Origin: Streptomyces mangrovi | Lineage (GTDB): Bacteria > Actinomycetota > Actinomycetes > Streptomycetales > Streptomycetaceae | Assembly: GCF_900114215.1 (NCBI RefSeq) | Contig: NZ_FOSG01000010.1 | Coordinates: 124,001 to 188,000 of the forward strand | Direction: 5' to 3' | DNA length: 64,000 nucleotides | Part shown: piece after piece, positions 44,312-53,343 of the stretch | How positions within the stretch are numbered: position 1 is the stretch's first letter | Layout of the letters: every line of letters begins with the position of its first letter | The notes under the pieces: generated by a model | The model's input: the letters and a program-made list of their open reading frames with translations, nothing else | Databases searched by the model: none | What the model was told of the DNA's origin: nothing | Position numbers and translations under genes: made by a program

Positions 44312-45116
44312 GTCGGACGATCTCCTCGTGCAGATGGCCGGTGATCTCCCGGGCGAGGGAGGTGACCGCGGAATCCTCGATACGGCGGGGATAGGGAATG
44401 TCCACGTCCCACTGGCGCGCCACGCGCCCCGGGCGCGAGGACAGCAGCACGACCCGCTGGCCCAGCCGTACCGCCTCGCGCACGTTGTGGGTGACGAACA
44501 GCACCGTCAGCTCCCGCTCGCGCCACACACGGGTCAGCTCCTCGTGCAGCAGGTCGCGGGTGATGGCGTCCAGCGCGGCGAAGGGCTCGTCCATCAGCAG
44601 CACCCGGCTGCCCTGGGCCAGTGAGCGGGCCAGCGCCACGCGCTGCCGCATCCCGCCGGAGAGCTGGTGCACCCGCTTGCCGTACGCGTCCGGCAGCCGT
44701 ACCAGCCGCAGCAGCTCCTCGGCCCGCCCGCGCCGCTCGGACTTGGGCACTCCGGCCAGCTTCAGGGCCAGCTCCACGTTGCGGCCGGCGCTCAGCCAGG
44801 GGAAGAGCGCGTGGTCCTGGAACATCAGCGCGGGCCGGCCGTGCGGCACCCGCACCTCGCCGGAGGTCGGGTGGTCGAGCCCGGCCACCAGGTTCAAAAG
44901 CGTGGACTTGCCGCAGCCGGAGGCGCCCAGCAGGCAGACGAACTCGCCGGGCGCCGCCGTCAGGTCGATGCCGTCCAGCACCTGCTGGCGGGCGCGGGGG
45001 GAGGAACCGAAGGACTTCGAGACGCGGTCGAGCCGCACCGCGTACGGGCGGGCCCGCCCGGCCCCGGCACCGGTGACGGACGGCGCCGGGGCGGGGGTGG
45101 CGAGTTCGGTGGACAC
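44298..45116 (-). CDS. Sulfonate-type ABC transporter ATP-binding protein
   Basis: 272 residues. Walker A GASGCGKST, Q-loop MFQDHALFPW, signature LSGGMRQRVALARSL, Walker B VLLMDEPFAALDA and switch VTHNVREAVRLGQRV match SsuB/TauB importer ATPases. GTG 45116 has GAGAGGA about 8 nt upstream. It lies 301 bp after cysN on the same strand, exactly where related genomes, as I recall them, have the substrate-binding lipoprotein gene. Confidence 0.92.
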   Translation of the reverse strand: MSTELATPAPAPSVTGAGAGRARPYAVRLDRVSKSFGSSPRARQQVLDGIDLTAAPGEFVCLLGASGCGKSTLLNLVAGLDHPTSGEVRVPHGRPALMFQDHALFPWLSAGRNVELALKLAGVPKSERRGRAEELLRLVRLPDAYGKRVHQLSGGMRQRVALARSLAQGSRVLLMDEPFAALDAITRDLLHEELTRVWRERELTVLFVTHNVREAVRLGQRVVLLSSRPGRVARQWDVDIPYPRRIEDSAVTSLAREITGHLHEEIVRHARH

Positions 45117-45417
45117 AGCGGGGTCCTCTCGTGGTCCGCCACCCTGTTCGGGCGGCTACGGCGGGGGAGAGCCGGAGTGTGCGGCGGGGACATGCCGCGC
45201 TTCGGGGACATATGGGACGCCCTCGGAGCGCGGGTCGTACGGGTCGTACGGGTCGGGCCGGTCGTGCCCGGGGCGCGGGTCGTGCGACCGGGTGCCGGGC
45301 GTCACCGGCGGCATCCCGCCAGTCCGCCCTGTCCGCTGCCCCGGACACCGCTGCCGATCCGGCCACCGGTGTGGTCGAAGGTGGAGAAGGCGTCCTGCAC
45401 GGCGGCGCCCGCCGCGC
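45117..45417. other. Gap after cysN where a binding-protein gene would be expected
   Basis: No lipoprotein gene or lipobox is found in any frame. A 42-codon minus-strand frame (45302-45430, starting MGLLSAAGAAV) overlaps the cysN stop but has no known relatives. Short GGGTCGTAC direct repeats occur near 45233-45255. This looks like a deletion scar or a promoter region for the ABC genes. Confidence 0.5.
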
Positions 45418-46794
45418 TCAGAAGTCCCATCCGTCCTCCCGCGGGGCGTCGTTCCCGGCGCGTACCGCTCCGTCGGCTCCGGCGAAGGCCTCGCCGGACA
45501 TGCCGGCGGTGAGGGTGGAGCCGTCGGCCGGGTCGATCAGCAGGAACGAACCGGTGCGGCGGGAGAGCGCGTAGGGGTCCAGCGGCAGCGGCTCGGCGGT
45601 GCGGATCCGCACCCGGCCGATGTCGTTGGCCACCAGCTCGCCCGGCTCGGGGTGGGGCGAGAGGTCGTCCAGGGTCAGCCGGGAGCCGATCTCCTTGACG
45701 ATCGCCTTGACCGTGCGGGTGGTGTGCTTCAGCAGCACCCGCTGCCCCACCCGCAGCGGGGTGTCGTGCAGATGGCAGACGGTGGCGGTGACGTCCTGGC
45801 TCGGGGCCGGGGCGTCGTCGGCCGGGGCGATCAGGTCGCCGCGGGAGATGTCGAGGTCGTCCGCCAGACGGACGGTGACCGACTGCGGCGCCCAGGCGGC
45901 CCGGACCGACTGGCCCAGTGCGTCGATGCCCTCGATCACCGAGGTGCGGCCCGAGGGCAGCACCGTCACCGGCTGGCCCACGCGCAGCACGCCGGAGGCG
46001 AGCTGGCCGGCGTAGCCGCGGTAGTCGGGGTGCTCGGCGGTCTGCGGTCGGATGACGTACTGGACGGGGAAGCGGGCCACGTCCCCGGCCGGGTCGTGGT
46101 CGACCTCGACGGTCTCCAGGTGCTCCAGGACGGTCGGGCCGCTGTACCAGTCCATGTGCTCGGACGGGGTGACCACGTTGTCGCCGACCAGCGCCGAGAT
46201 CGGCACGGCGGTGACCTCCGGCACGCCCAGCGAGGCGGCGTAGGCGGTGAACTGCTCGGCGATGGAGGCGAAGACGGACTCGTCGTAGCCGGCCAGGTCC
46301 ATCTTGTTGACGGCCAGCACCACGTGCGGCACCCGCAGCAGGGCGGCGACCGCGGCGTGGCGGCGGGTCTGCTCGACCACGCCGTTGCGGGCGTCCACCA
46401 GGATGATGGCCAGGTCGGCGGTGGAGGCGCCGGTGACCATGTTGCGGGTGTACTGCACATGGCCGGGGGTGTCGGCCAGGATGAACCGGCGCCGCGGCGT
46501 GGCGAAGTAGCGGTAGGCCACGTCGATGGTGATGCCCTGCTCGCGCTCGGCGCGCAGCCCGTCGGTCAGCAGCGCCAGGTCCGGGCCCTCGGCGCCGCGG
46601 CTGCGGGAGGCGTGCTCGACGGCCTCCAGCTGGTCGGCCAGGACCGACTTGGAGTCGTGCAGCAGCCGCCCGACCAGGGTGGACTTGCCGTCGTCGACCG
46701 AACCGGCGGTGGCGAAACGCAGCAGCGAGGTTTCCCGCAGCAGCCCGGCGGCCTCGGCGGCGCCGGCTGTGGAAGTGGTGGCAGCGGTGGTCAT
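45418..46794 (-). CDS. cysN: Sulfate adenylyltransferase subunit 1 (GTPase)
   Basis: 458 residues. GTPase subunit that drives APS synthesis. EF-Tu-like motifs: G1 GSVDDGKST (31-39), G3 DTPGHVQYTRNM, G4 NKMDL, followed by two beta-barrel domains (RFPVQYVIRPQTAEHPDYRG, SRLTLDDLSPHPEPGELVAN). There is no C-terminal APS kinase fusion; cysC is a separate gene. It starts 3 bases after cysD (TGA CCG ATG), so the two subunits are translationally coupled. Confidence 0.96.
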   Translation of the reverse strand: MTTAATTSTAGAAEAAGLLRETSLLRFATAGSVDDGKSTLVGRLLHDSKSVLADQLEAVEHASRSRGAEGPDLALLTDGLRAEREQGITIDVAYRYFATPRRRFILADTPGHVQYTRNMVTGASTADLAIILVDARNGVVEQTRRHAAVAALLRVPHVVLAVNKMDLAGYDESVFASIAEQFTAYAASLGVPEVTAVPISALVGDNVVTPSEHMDWYSGPTVLEHLETVEVDHDPAGDVARFPVQYVIRPQTAEHPDYRGYAGQLASGVLRVGQPVTVLPSGRTSVIEGIDALGQSVRAAWAPQSVTVRLADDLDISRGDLIAPADDAPAPSQDVTATVCHLHDTPLRVGQRVLLKHTTRTVKAIVKEIGSRLTLDDLSPHPEPGELVANDIGRVRIRTAEPLPLDPYALSRRTGSFLLIDPADGSTLTAGMSGEAFAGADGAVRAGNDAPREDGWDF

Positions 46795-46797
46795 CGG

Positions 46798-47793
46798 TCA
46801 GAAGTACCCTTCGCGCTTGCGGTCCTCCATGGCGGCCTCCGACAGCTTGTCGTCGGCCCGGGTCGCGCCCCGCTCGGTCAGCCGGGAGGCGGCGATCTCG
46901 GCTATGACCTGCTCGATGGTGGCGGCGTCGGAGTCCACCGCCCCGGTACAGGACATGTCGCCGACGGTGCGGTAGCGCACCCGGCGCTCCTGGACCGCCT
47001 CGCCGTCCCTGGGGCCGCCCCACCCGCCCGGCGCCAGCCACATCCCGTCGCGCTTGAAGACCTCGCGGGTGTGGGCGTAGTAGATGGCGGGCAGCTCGAT
47101 CTTCTCCCGCCCGATGTACTGCCACACGTCCAGCTCGGTCCAGTTGGACAGCGGGAAGACGCGCACATGCTCGCCCGGCGCGTGGCGGCCGTTGTACAGC
47201 TGCCACAGCTCGGGGCGCTGGCGGCGCGGGTCCCAGCCGCCGAACTCGTCGCGCAGCGAGAACACCCGCTCCTTGGCGCGGGCCTTCTCCTCGTCCCGCC
47301 GGCCGCCGCCGAACACCGCGTCGAAGCGGCCCGTCTCGATGGCGTGCAGCAGGGGCACGGTCTGCAGCGGGTTGCGGGTGCCGTCCGCGCGCTCGCGCAG
47401 CTCGCCGCGGTCGATGAACTCCTGTACGGAGGCGACGTGCAGGCGCAGCCGGTGCTCGGCCACCACCCGGTCGCGGTAGTCGAGGACCTCGGGGAAGTTG
47501 TGGCCGGTGTCCACGTGCAGCAGCGCGAAGGGCACCGGGGCCGGGGCGAACGCCTTCAGCGCCAGGTGCAGCATCACGATGGAGTCCTTGCCACCGGAGA
47601 ACAGGATCACCGGCCGCTCGAACTCGCCCGCCACCTCGCGGAAGATGTGCACCGCCTCCGACTCGAGGGTGTCCAGATGGCTCAGCGCGTACGCCGTGCC
47701 GGAGGCCGTTTCGGTGGTGTCGGCGGATGTGCCGGCGGTGGCCGTGCCGGAGGCGTCGGCGGGCCCGGTGGTCGGTTCGGTCGAGGTCGTCAC
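46798..47793 (-). CDS. cysD: Sulfate adenylyltransferase subunit 2
   Basis: 331 residues. ATP-sulfurylase catalytic subunit of the PP-loop superfamily: SGGKDS at 66-71, LLHVDTGHNFPEVLDYRD, FGGGRRDEEKARAKERVFS, and FPLSNWTELDVWQYIGREKI, ending in the usual EGYF. An N-terminal Thr/Ala-rich stretch of about 33 residues precedes the conserved start (YALSHLDTLESEA). GTG 47793 overlaps the cysC stop by four bases. It forms adenosine-5'-phosphosulfate with CysN. Confidence 0.96.
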   Translation of the reverse strand: MTTSTEPTTGPADASGTATAGTSADTTETASGTAYALSHLDTLESEAVHIFREVAGEFERPVILFSGGKDSIVMLHLALKAFAPAPVPFALLHVDTGHNFPEVLDYRDRVVAEHRLRLHVASVQEFIDRGELRERADGTRNPLQTVPLLHAIETGRFDAVFGGGRRDEEKARAKERVFSLRDEFGGWDPRRQRPELWQLYNGRHAPGEHVRVFPLSNWTELDVWQYIGREKIELPAIYYAHTREVFKRDGMWLAPGGWGGPRDGEAVQERRVRYRTVGDMSCTGAVDSDAATIEQVIAEIAASRLTERGATRADDKLSEAAMEDRKREGYF

Positions 47794-48386
47794 GCCAGTC
47801 CCCTCTCGGCGAGCAGTGCGTACAGCCGGGCGGCGGAGTCGTCCACCGGCTCGGTGTGCGCCTCGATCCGCAGGTCCGGATCGGCCGGCGCCTCGTACGG
47901 GTCGTCCACCCCGGTCAGCCCGGACAGCTCCCCGGCGGCCTGCCTGGCGTACAGCCCCTTCACATCGCGCTCGGAGCACACCTCCACGGGCGTGGCCACA
48001 TGCACCTCCAGATAGGCCGTGCCCTCGGCCTGGTGGCGCTTGCGGACCGCCTCGCGGCTGTCGGCGTAGGGCGCGATCACCGGGACCAGGGCCTTCACGC
48101 CGTTGGAGGCCAGCAGCTCGGCGACGAAGCCGATCCGCTGCACGTTGGTGTGGCGGTCCTCGCGGGAGAAGCCCAGACCGGCGGAGAGGAACTCCCTGAT
48201 CTCGTCGCCGTCCAGCACCTCCACCCGGTGGCCCTCGTCGCGCAGCCGCCCCGCCAGCGCGTGGGCGATCGTGGTCTTGCCGGCGCTGGGCAGGCCGGTG
48301 AGCCAGATCGTGGCTCCGGTGCCGGTGCCGGTGGTGCTGCCGGTACTGCCGGTTCTGTCCGTGCCGGAGGCGGTCGCCCCGCTCAT
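47790..48386 (-). CDS. cysC: Adenylylsulfate kinase
   Basis: 198 residues. Phosphorylates APS to PAPS. P-loop GLPSAGKTT (31-39), LDGDEIREFLSAGLGFSRED, and VPVIAPYADSREAVRKRHQ are characteristic. A Gly/Thr/Ser repeat (TGSTGSTTGTGTG) precedes the domain. Two starts compete: ATG 48386 with a perfect GAGGAG site, preferred, and ATG 48434, which overlaps the cysH stop (TGATG) and would add 16 residues. Because CysH here is of the APS-reductase type, PAPS is more likely needed for sulfation than for reduction. Confidence 0.94.
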   Translation of the reverse strand: MSGATASGTDRTGSTGSTTGTGTGATIWLTGLPSAGKTTIAHALAGRLRDEGHRVEVLDGDEIREFLSAGLGFSREDRHTNVQRIGFVAELLASNGVKALVPVIAPYADSREAVRKRHQAEGTAYLEVHVATPVEVCSERDVKGLYARQAAGELSGLTGVDDPYEAPADPDLRIEAHTEPVDDSAARLYALLAERGLA

Positions 48387-48433
48387 CTGACGCTCCTCAA
48401 CTGTCTGGGCCCCTACGGCCTTCGGGTTCGCCA

Positions 48434-49156
48434 TCAGCCATGCAGTCCGCACTCGGTCTTGCCGCGTCCGGCCCAGCGGCCGGAACGGGCGTCCTCGCCC
48501 TCCAGCACCCGCCGAGTGCAGGGCGCGCACCCGATGGAGGGGTAACCGTCCATCAGCAGAGGGTTGGTGAGGACACCGTGCTCGGCAACGTAGGCGTCCA
48601 CGTCGTCCTGCGTCCAGCGTGCGATGGGCGAGACCTTGACCTTGCCCCGCCTCTCGTCCCAGCCGACGACCGGAGTCCCCGCCCTGGTCGGGGACTCGTC
48701 GCGGCGCAGCCCGGTGGCCCAGGCGTCGTACCCGCGCAGACCCTCCTCAAGCGGCCTGACCTTGCGCAGCGCGCAGCACAGGTCGGGGTCGCGGTCGTGC
48801 AGGCGCGGCCCGTACTCGGCGTCCTGCTCGGCCACGGTCTGCCGGGGTGTGAGCGTGACGACGTTGACGTCCATCACCGCCGCGACCGCATCCCGGGTGC
48901 CGATGGTCTCCGGGAAGTGGTAGCCGGTGTCGAGGAACACCACGTCCACACCGGGCGCCACGCGCGAGGCCAGGTGCGCGACGACGGCGTCCTCCATCGA
49001 GGAGGTCACGCAGAAGCGCGGGCCGAAGGCGCCGGCGGCCCAGCGCAGGACCTCCAGCGCCGGGGCGTCCTCCAGTTCACGGCCCGCCTTCTCGGCGAGC
49101 CGGCGCAGCTCGCCTGCGTCCGCCCGCAGGTCGTACCGGTCCTCGGCGGCGTTCAT
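48434..49156 (-). CDS. cysH: Assimilatory APS reductase (phosphoadenylyl-sulfate reductase family)
   Basis: 240 residues. Reduces APS to sulfite with thioredoxin. PP-loop SSMEDAVVAHLA, and the catalytic C236 in the C-terminal KTECGLHG. Four further cysteines, C127-C128 (DLCCALRK) and C210/C213 (CAPC), are the [4Fe-4S] cluster ligands that mark APS-specific reductases. ATG 49156 overlaps the zinc-ribbon gene stop by four bases (ATGA). Confidence 0.95.
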   Translation of the reverse strand: MNAAEDRYDLRADAGELRRLAEKAGRELEDAPALEVLRWAAGAFGPRFCVTSSMEDAVVAHLASRVAPGVDVVFLDTGYHFPETIGTRDAVAAVMDVNVVTLTPRQTVAEQDAEYGPRLHDRDPDLCCALRKVRPLEEGLRGYDAWATGLRRDESPTRAGTPVVGWDERRGKVKVSPIARWTQDDVDAYVAEHGVLTNPLLMDGYPSIGCAPCTRRVLEGEDARSGRWAGRGKTECGLHG

Positions 49157-49338
49157 CGTGTGCTGTCTCCCTCGGTGGAACCGGACCGCCGCAGGCCGTC
49201 GGCCAGCAGTCCGAGGAACGAGAGCCTGAAGGCGCGGTTGCAGGAGGCGCACTCCCACGCGCCGTGGCCGTCCTCGGACGGCCGCAGGTCCTCGTCTCCG
49301 CAGTACGGGCAGTAGAACGGGGCGGCGCGCTCACTCAC
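49153..49338 (-). CDS. Small zinc-ribbon protein of the sulfite-reductase operon
   Basis: 61 residues. Two pairs, CPYC and CASC, 17 residues apart form a zinc ribbon, followed by an amphipathic helix (FRLSFLGLLADGLRR). Such a small gene between sulfite reductase and cysH recurs in actinobacteria as I recall; its role is unknown (metal handling or electron-transfer accessory are guesses). GTG 49338 follows GGAGGC by 5-6 nt. It overlaps cysH by four bases. Confidence 0.85.
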   Translation of the reverse strand: MSERAAPFYCPYCGDEDLRPSEDGHGAWECASCNRAFRLSFLGLLADGLRRSGSTEGDSTR

Positions 49339-49423
49339 GGTGCCTCCCTGTGAGCTTCTCCGCCCGCGCGGCGGGGGTGCGGGTTGGCGGTCGTCTGCGG
49401 GGTGGTGGCCGCGTGTGCGTCGC

Positions 49424-51121
<1,698 letters not shown>

Positions 51122-51278
51122 GGCGGTGTGTTCGTCCTTCTGCTGGACTCGGCTGCGCGGAAAGCGGACCGGACCCGTCCGGGCGCACTGAAGTGCGCGA
51201 ACCCGGACGGAGAGCGGGAATCGGGGGGCGCCTGCCCGCGACGACGGGGGCGGCGGATGTGCGGCGGTGCTGGGACTG

Positions 51279-51338
51279 TCAGCCCGTCGGACAGATGGCG
51301 CTGGACATGCGGCCGAGGTCGACGTGCCGCCGACTCAC
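51279..51338 (-). CDS. Sulfur-operon leader peptide (19 residues)
   Basis: GTG-initiated 20-codon frame encoding SRRHVDLGRMSSAICPTG after the start. The RRHVDLxRxxSxxC pattern is the hallmark of the short actinobacterial leader peptides found ahead of sulfur-assimilation genes. One Cys codon lies four codons from the stop. It ends about 158 bp before the sulfite reductase start, in the position of an attenuator controlling the sir-cys operon. The start GTG 51338 has only a weak GGAA site. It is too short for ordinary ORF calling. Confidence 0.8.
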   Translation of the reverse strand: MSRRHVDLGRMSSAICPTG

Positions 51339-51483
51339 CAAGGCAATTCCAGCTCGAGACATGGCAGAAGCGTGGCATGAGCATCTCGCGGCAGTCCACC
51401 GATATCCACAGTGCGGACAAAGGTGTCCCGACTCGCGAGACGGGGTGATGTCGTTCCCGGGGTCGCGGGGCCCCGGGAGGGGC

Positions 51484-52062
51484 TCACACCCCCGCTCCCG
51501 GCCAGGGGCCCGGGGCGGGGACGTCCGGTTCGTCCTCCGTCCTGGTGTCGAAGAGACGGAAGCCCCGCCGCCGGTAGTTCGCCAGTGCGTGGGGGCCGTC
51601 CTTGCTGCAGGTGTGCACCCACACCCGCCGGGTGGGCTCCCGCTCCGGCCAGCGCTCCGCCAGGTCCCAGGCGCGCGCGGTCCCGTACGACAGCAGGTGC
51701 CCGCCGACGCGCCGGCCGCGGAAGGCGGCGATCAGGCCGAAGTAGGTGATCTCCACCGTCCCTTCGGGCTGCGCCTCCAGTTCGATGTACCCGGCCGGGG
51801 TCCCGCGGTCGTACGCCACCCACGTCTCCACGCCGGGCCGCTCCAGGAACTCCCGCCACCGTGCGTACGTCCATCCCAGCCGGTCCGTCCAGGTGACGTC
51901 CCCGCCGACGGCGGTGTAGAGGAAGCGGCTGAACTCCGGGCTGGGCACCTCCGCCCGGACGATCCGGATGCCGGACCCGCTGTCCGGAATGTGGGCGGGG
52001 GAGAGGTCGGACGGGGAGGTCTGCTCCAGCGACCAGGTGGTGACGGCGACGGTGGTGCTCAT
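51484..52062 (-). CDS. GNAT-family N-acetyltransferase
   Basis: 192 residues, single GNAT domain: RIVRAEVPSPEFSRFLYTAV, WVAYDRGTPAGYIELEAQPE, acetyl-CoA loop AAFRGRRVGGHLLSYGTARA, and HTCSKDGPHALANYRRRGFR. The substrate is unknown. ATG 52062 is chosen as the start of the conserved part; no ribosome site is seen, and a TTCACT hexamer seven bases upstream could serve leaderless transcription. Divergent from the sugar kinase. Confidence 0.88.
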   Translation of the reverse strand: MSTTVAVTTWSLEQTSPSDLSPAHIPDSGSGIRIVRAEVPSPEFSRFLYTAVGGDVTWTDRLGWTYARWREFLERPGVETWVAYDRGTPAGYIELEAQPEGTVEITYFGLIAAFRGRRVGGHLLSYGTARAWDLAERWPEREPTRRVWVHTCSKDGPHALANYRRRGFRLFDTRTEDEPDVPAPGPWPGAGV

Positions 52063-52151
52063 ACTGGGCAGTGAAGCACGCTGCCGCAGGCGTCCGGGAA
52101 GCGGCCCCGCGGACCGCCTCCCGGACGGCGGCGCGTACCAGAATGCCCCCC

Positions 52152-53192
52152 ATGCCCACACCCGTGCCCGAGCCCGGCGCCGTCCCCGAGTACGCCGCCC
52201 CCGCCTCTCCCGCCGCCGCCCCGCCCGTCGCCGTGCTCGGCGAGTGCGTCGCCGACGCCTTCACCGTCCCGGCGCCCGGCGGCGGGGAGCGGCCCTCGAC
52301 CCCCTCGATCGGGCTGGAGGTCCTGCCCGGCGGCGGACCGGCCAACACCGCCGTGACCCTCGCCCGCCTCGGCACCCCCACCCGCTTCCTGGGCAGGCTG
52401 TCGCGGGACGTCTTCGGCCGGCTCTTCCGCGAGCACCTGGCCGCCTCCGGCGCGGACCTCGGCGCGGTGGTCGAGGCGGCCGAGCCCAGCACCCTGGCCG
52501 TCGCCGACGTCGACGCCGACGGCCGCGCCGAGTACTCCTTCCACGCCGAGGGCACCGCCGACTGGCAGTGGACGGACGGCGAGCTGGAGCGGGCCGCGGC
52601 CGCTCCGGCGGCCTGTCTGCACACCGGATCGCTGGCACTGGTGCGACCGCCGGGCGGGGATGCGGTGGAGCGGCTGCTGGAGAGGGCGCGCGGGCGGGCC
52701 ACCGTCTCGATCGACCCCAACGTCCGGCCACTGCTGGTGGAACCGGCCGCCTACCGCGAGCGGCTGCCGCGCTGGTGCGCCGCGGCCGACATCCTGCGGC
52801 TGTCCGACGACGACCTCGGCCACCTCCTGCCCGGCGCCGGCGTGGAGGAGGCCGCCGCCGTCCTCCACGGCCACGGCGCGACCCTGGTCGTCGTCACGCT
52901 CGGAGCGGCGGGCGCGTACGCCTCGCTGGAGGGCGCGGGGCGCGTACGGCTGAGGGTGCCGGCCGAGCCCACCGCCGTGGTGGACACCGTCGGCGCGGGC
53001 GACGCCTTCACGGGCGGCCTGCTGCACTGCCTCCACACCGCCGGGGCCCTCGGCGGGCGCCTGGACGGGCTGACCGCGAACGTCCTGGAGCAGGCCCTGG
53101 CCACCGGCGCCGCCGTCGCCGCCGCCACCTGCGCGGTACGGGGCGCCGACCCGCCCTGGACGCACCAGATGGGCCGTCATACGCGCAGGTGA
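52152..53192 (+). CDS. PfkB-family carbohydrate kinase
   Basis: 346 residues. Ribokinase/PfkB fold: LGECVADAFTVPAPGGGERP, VLPGGGPANTAVTLARLG (substrate motif), RLSRDVFGRLFREHL, VSIDPNVRPLL, and the C-terminal signature VDTVGAGDAFTGGLLHCL with catalytic Asp in GAGD. It probably phosphorylates a sugar such as fructose or ribose. ATG 52152 (seven bases after CAGAAT) or ATG 52143 could be the start; the N-terminal 25 residues are Pro/Ala-rich and variable. It precedes the fermentation operon by 151 bp. Confidence 0.88.
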   Translation: MPTPVPEPGAVPEYAAPASPAAAPPVAVLGECVADAFTVPAPGGGERPSTPSIGLEVLPGGGPANTAVTLARLGTPTRFLGRLSRDVFGRLFREHLAASGADLGAVVEAAEPSTLAVADVDADGRAEYSFHAEGTADWQWTDGELERAAAAPAACLHTGSLALVRPPGGDAVERLLERARGRATVSIDPNVRPLLVEPAAYRERLPRWCAAADILRLSDDDLGHLLPGAGVEEAAAVLHGHGATLVVVTLGAAGAYASLEGAGRVRLRVPAEPTAVVDTVGAGDAFTGGLLHCLHTAGALGGRLDGLTANVLEQALATGAAVAAATCAVRGADPPWTHQMGRHTRR

Positions 53193-53211
53193 GCGCCCTA
53201 CCGGCCGGTAC

Positions 53212-53278
53212 GGGACCTTCGGCCCGCACCCCCCGCCGGGGCGGGACCTTCGGCCGCGGGGCAAGGCCCCTTCGGCGA
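53212..53278 (+). promoter_or_regulatory. Three DosR/OsdR-like boxes upstream of adhE
   Basis: GGGACCTTCGGCCC (53212-53225), GGGACCTTCGGCCG (53243-53256) and GGCCCCTTCGGCGA (53265-53278). The first two share 13 identical bases and are 31 bp apart, about three helical turns; the third is 22 bp further. GGGAC-N4-GNCCC resembles the DevR/DosR/OsdR dormancy-regulator consensus (GGGAC-N4-GTCCC). Binding is inferred. Confidence 0.6.
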
Positions 53279-53343
53279 CTGCGCCGGATGCCCGGGGCGG
53301 CGTGCAATGGAGTCACCGAGGCCCCCACCCAGAGGTGATCCCC

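Noticed and set aside
45302..45430. 42-codon minus-strand frame after cysN as a remnant of the missing binding protein
   Set aside because: No lipobox, signal peptide or periplasmic-binding motif, so it cannot be called a remnant.
44398..48015. 1205-codon plus-strand frame across the sulfur cluster
   Set aside because: Antisense to the ABC ATPase, cysN and cysD; Gly/Val/Arg low complexity.
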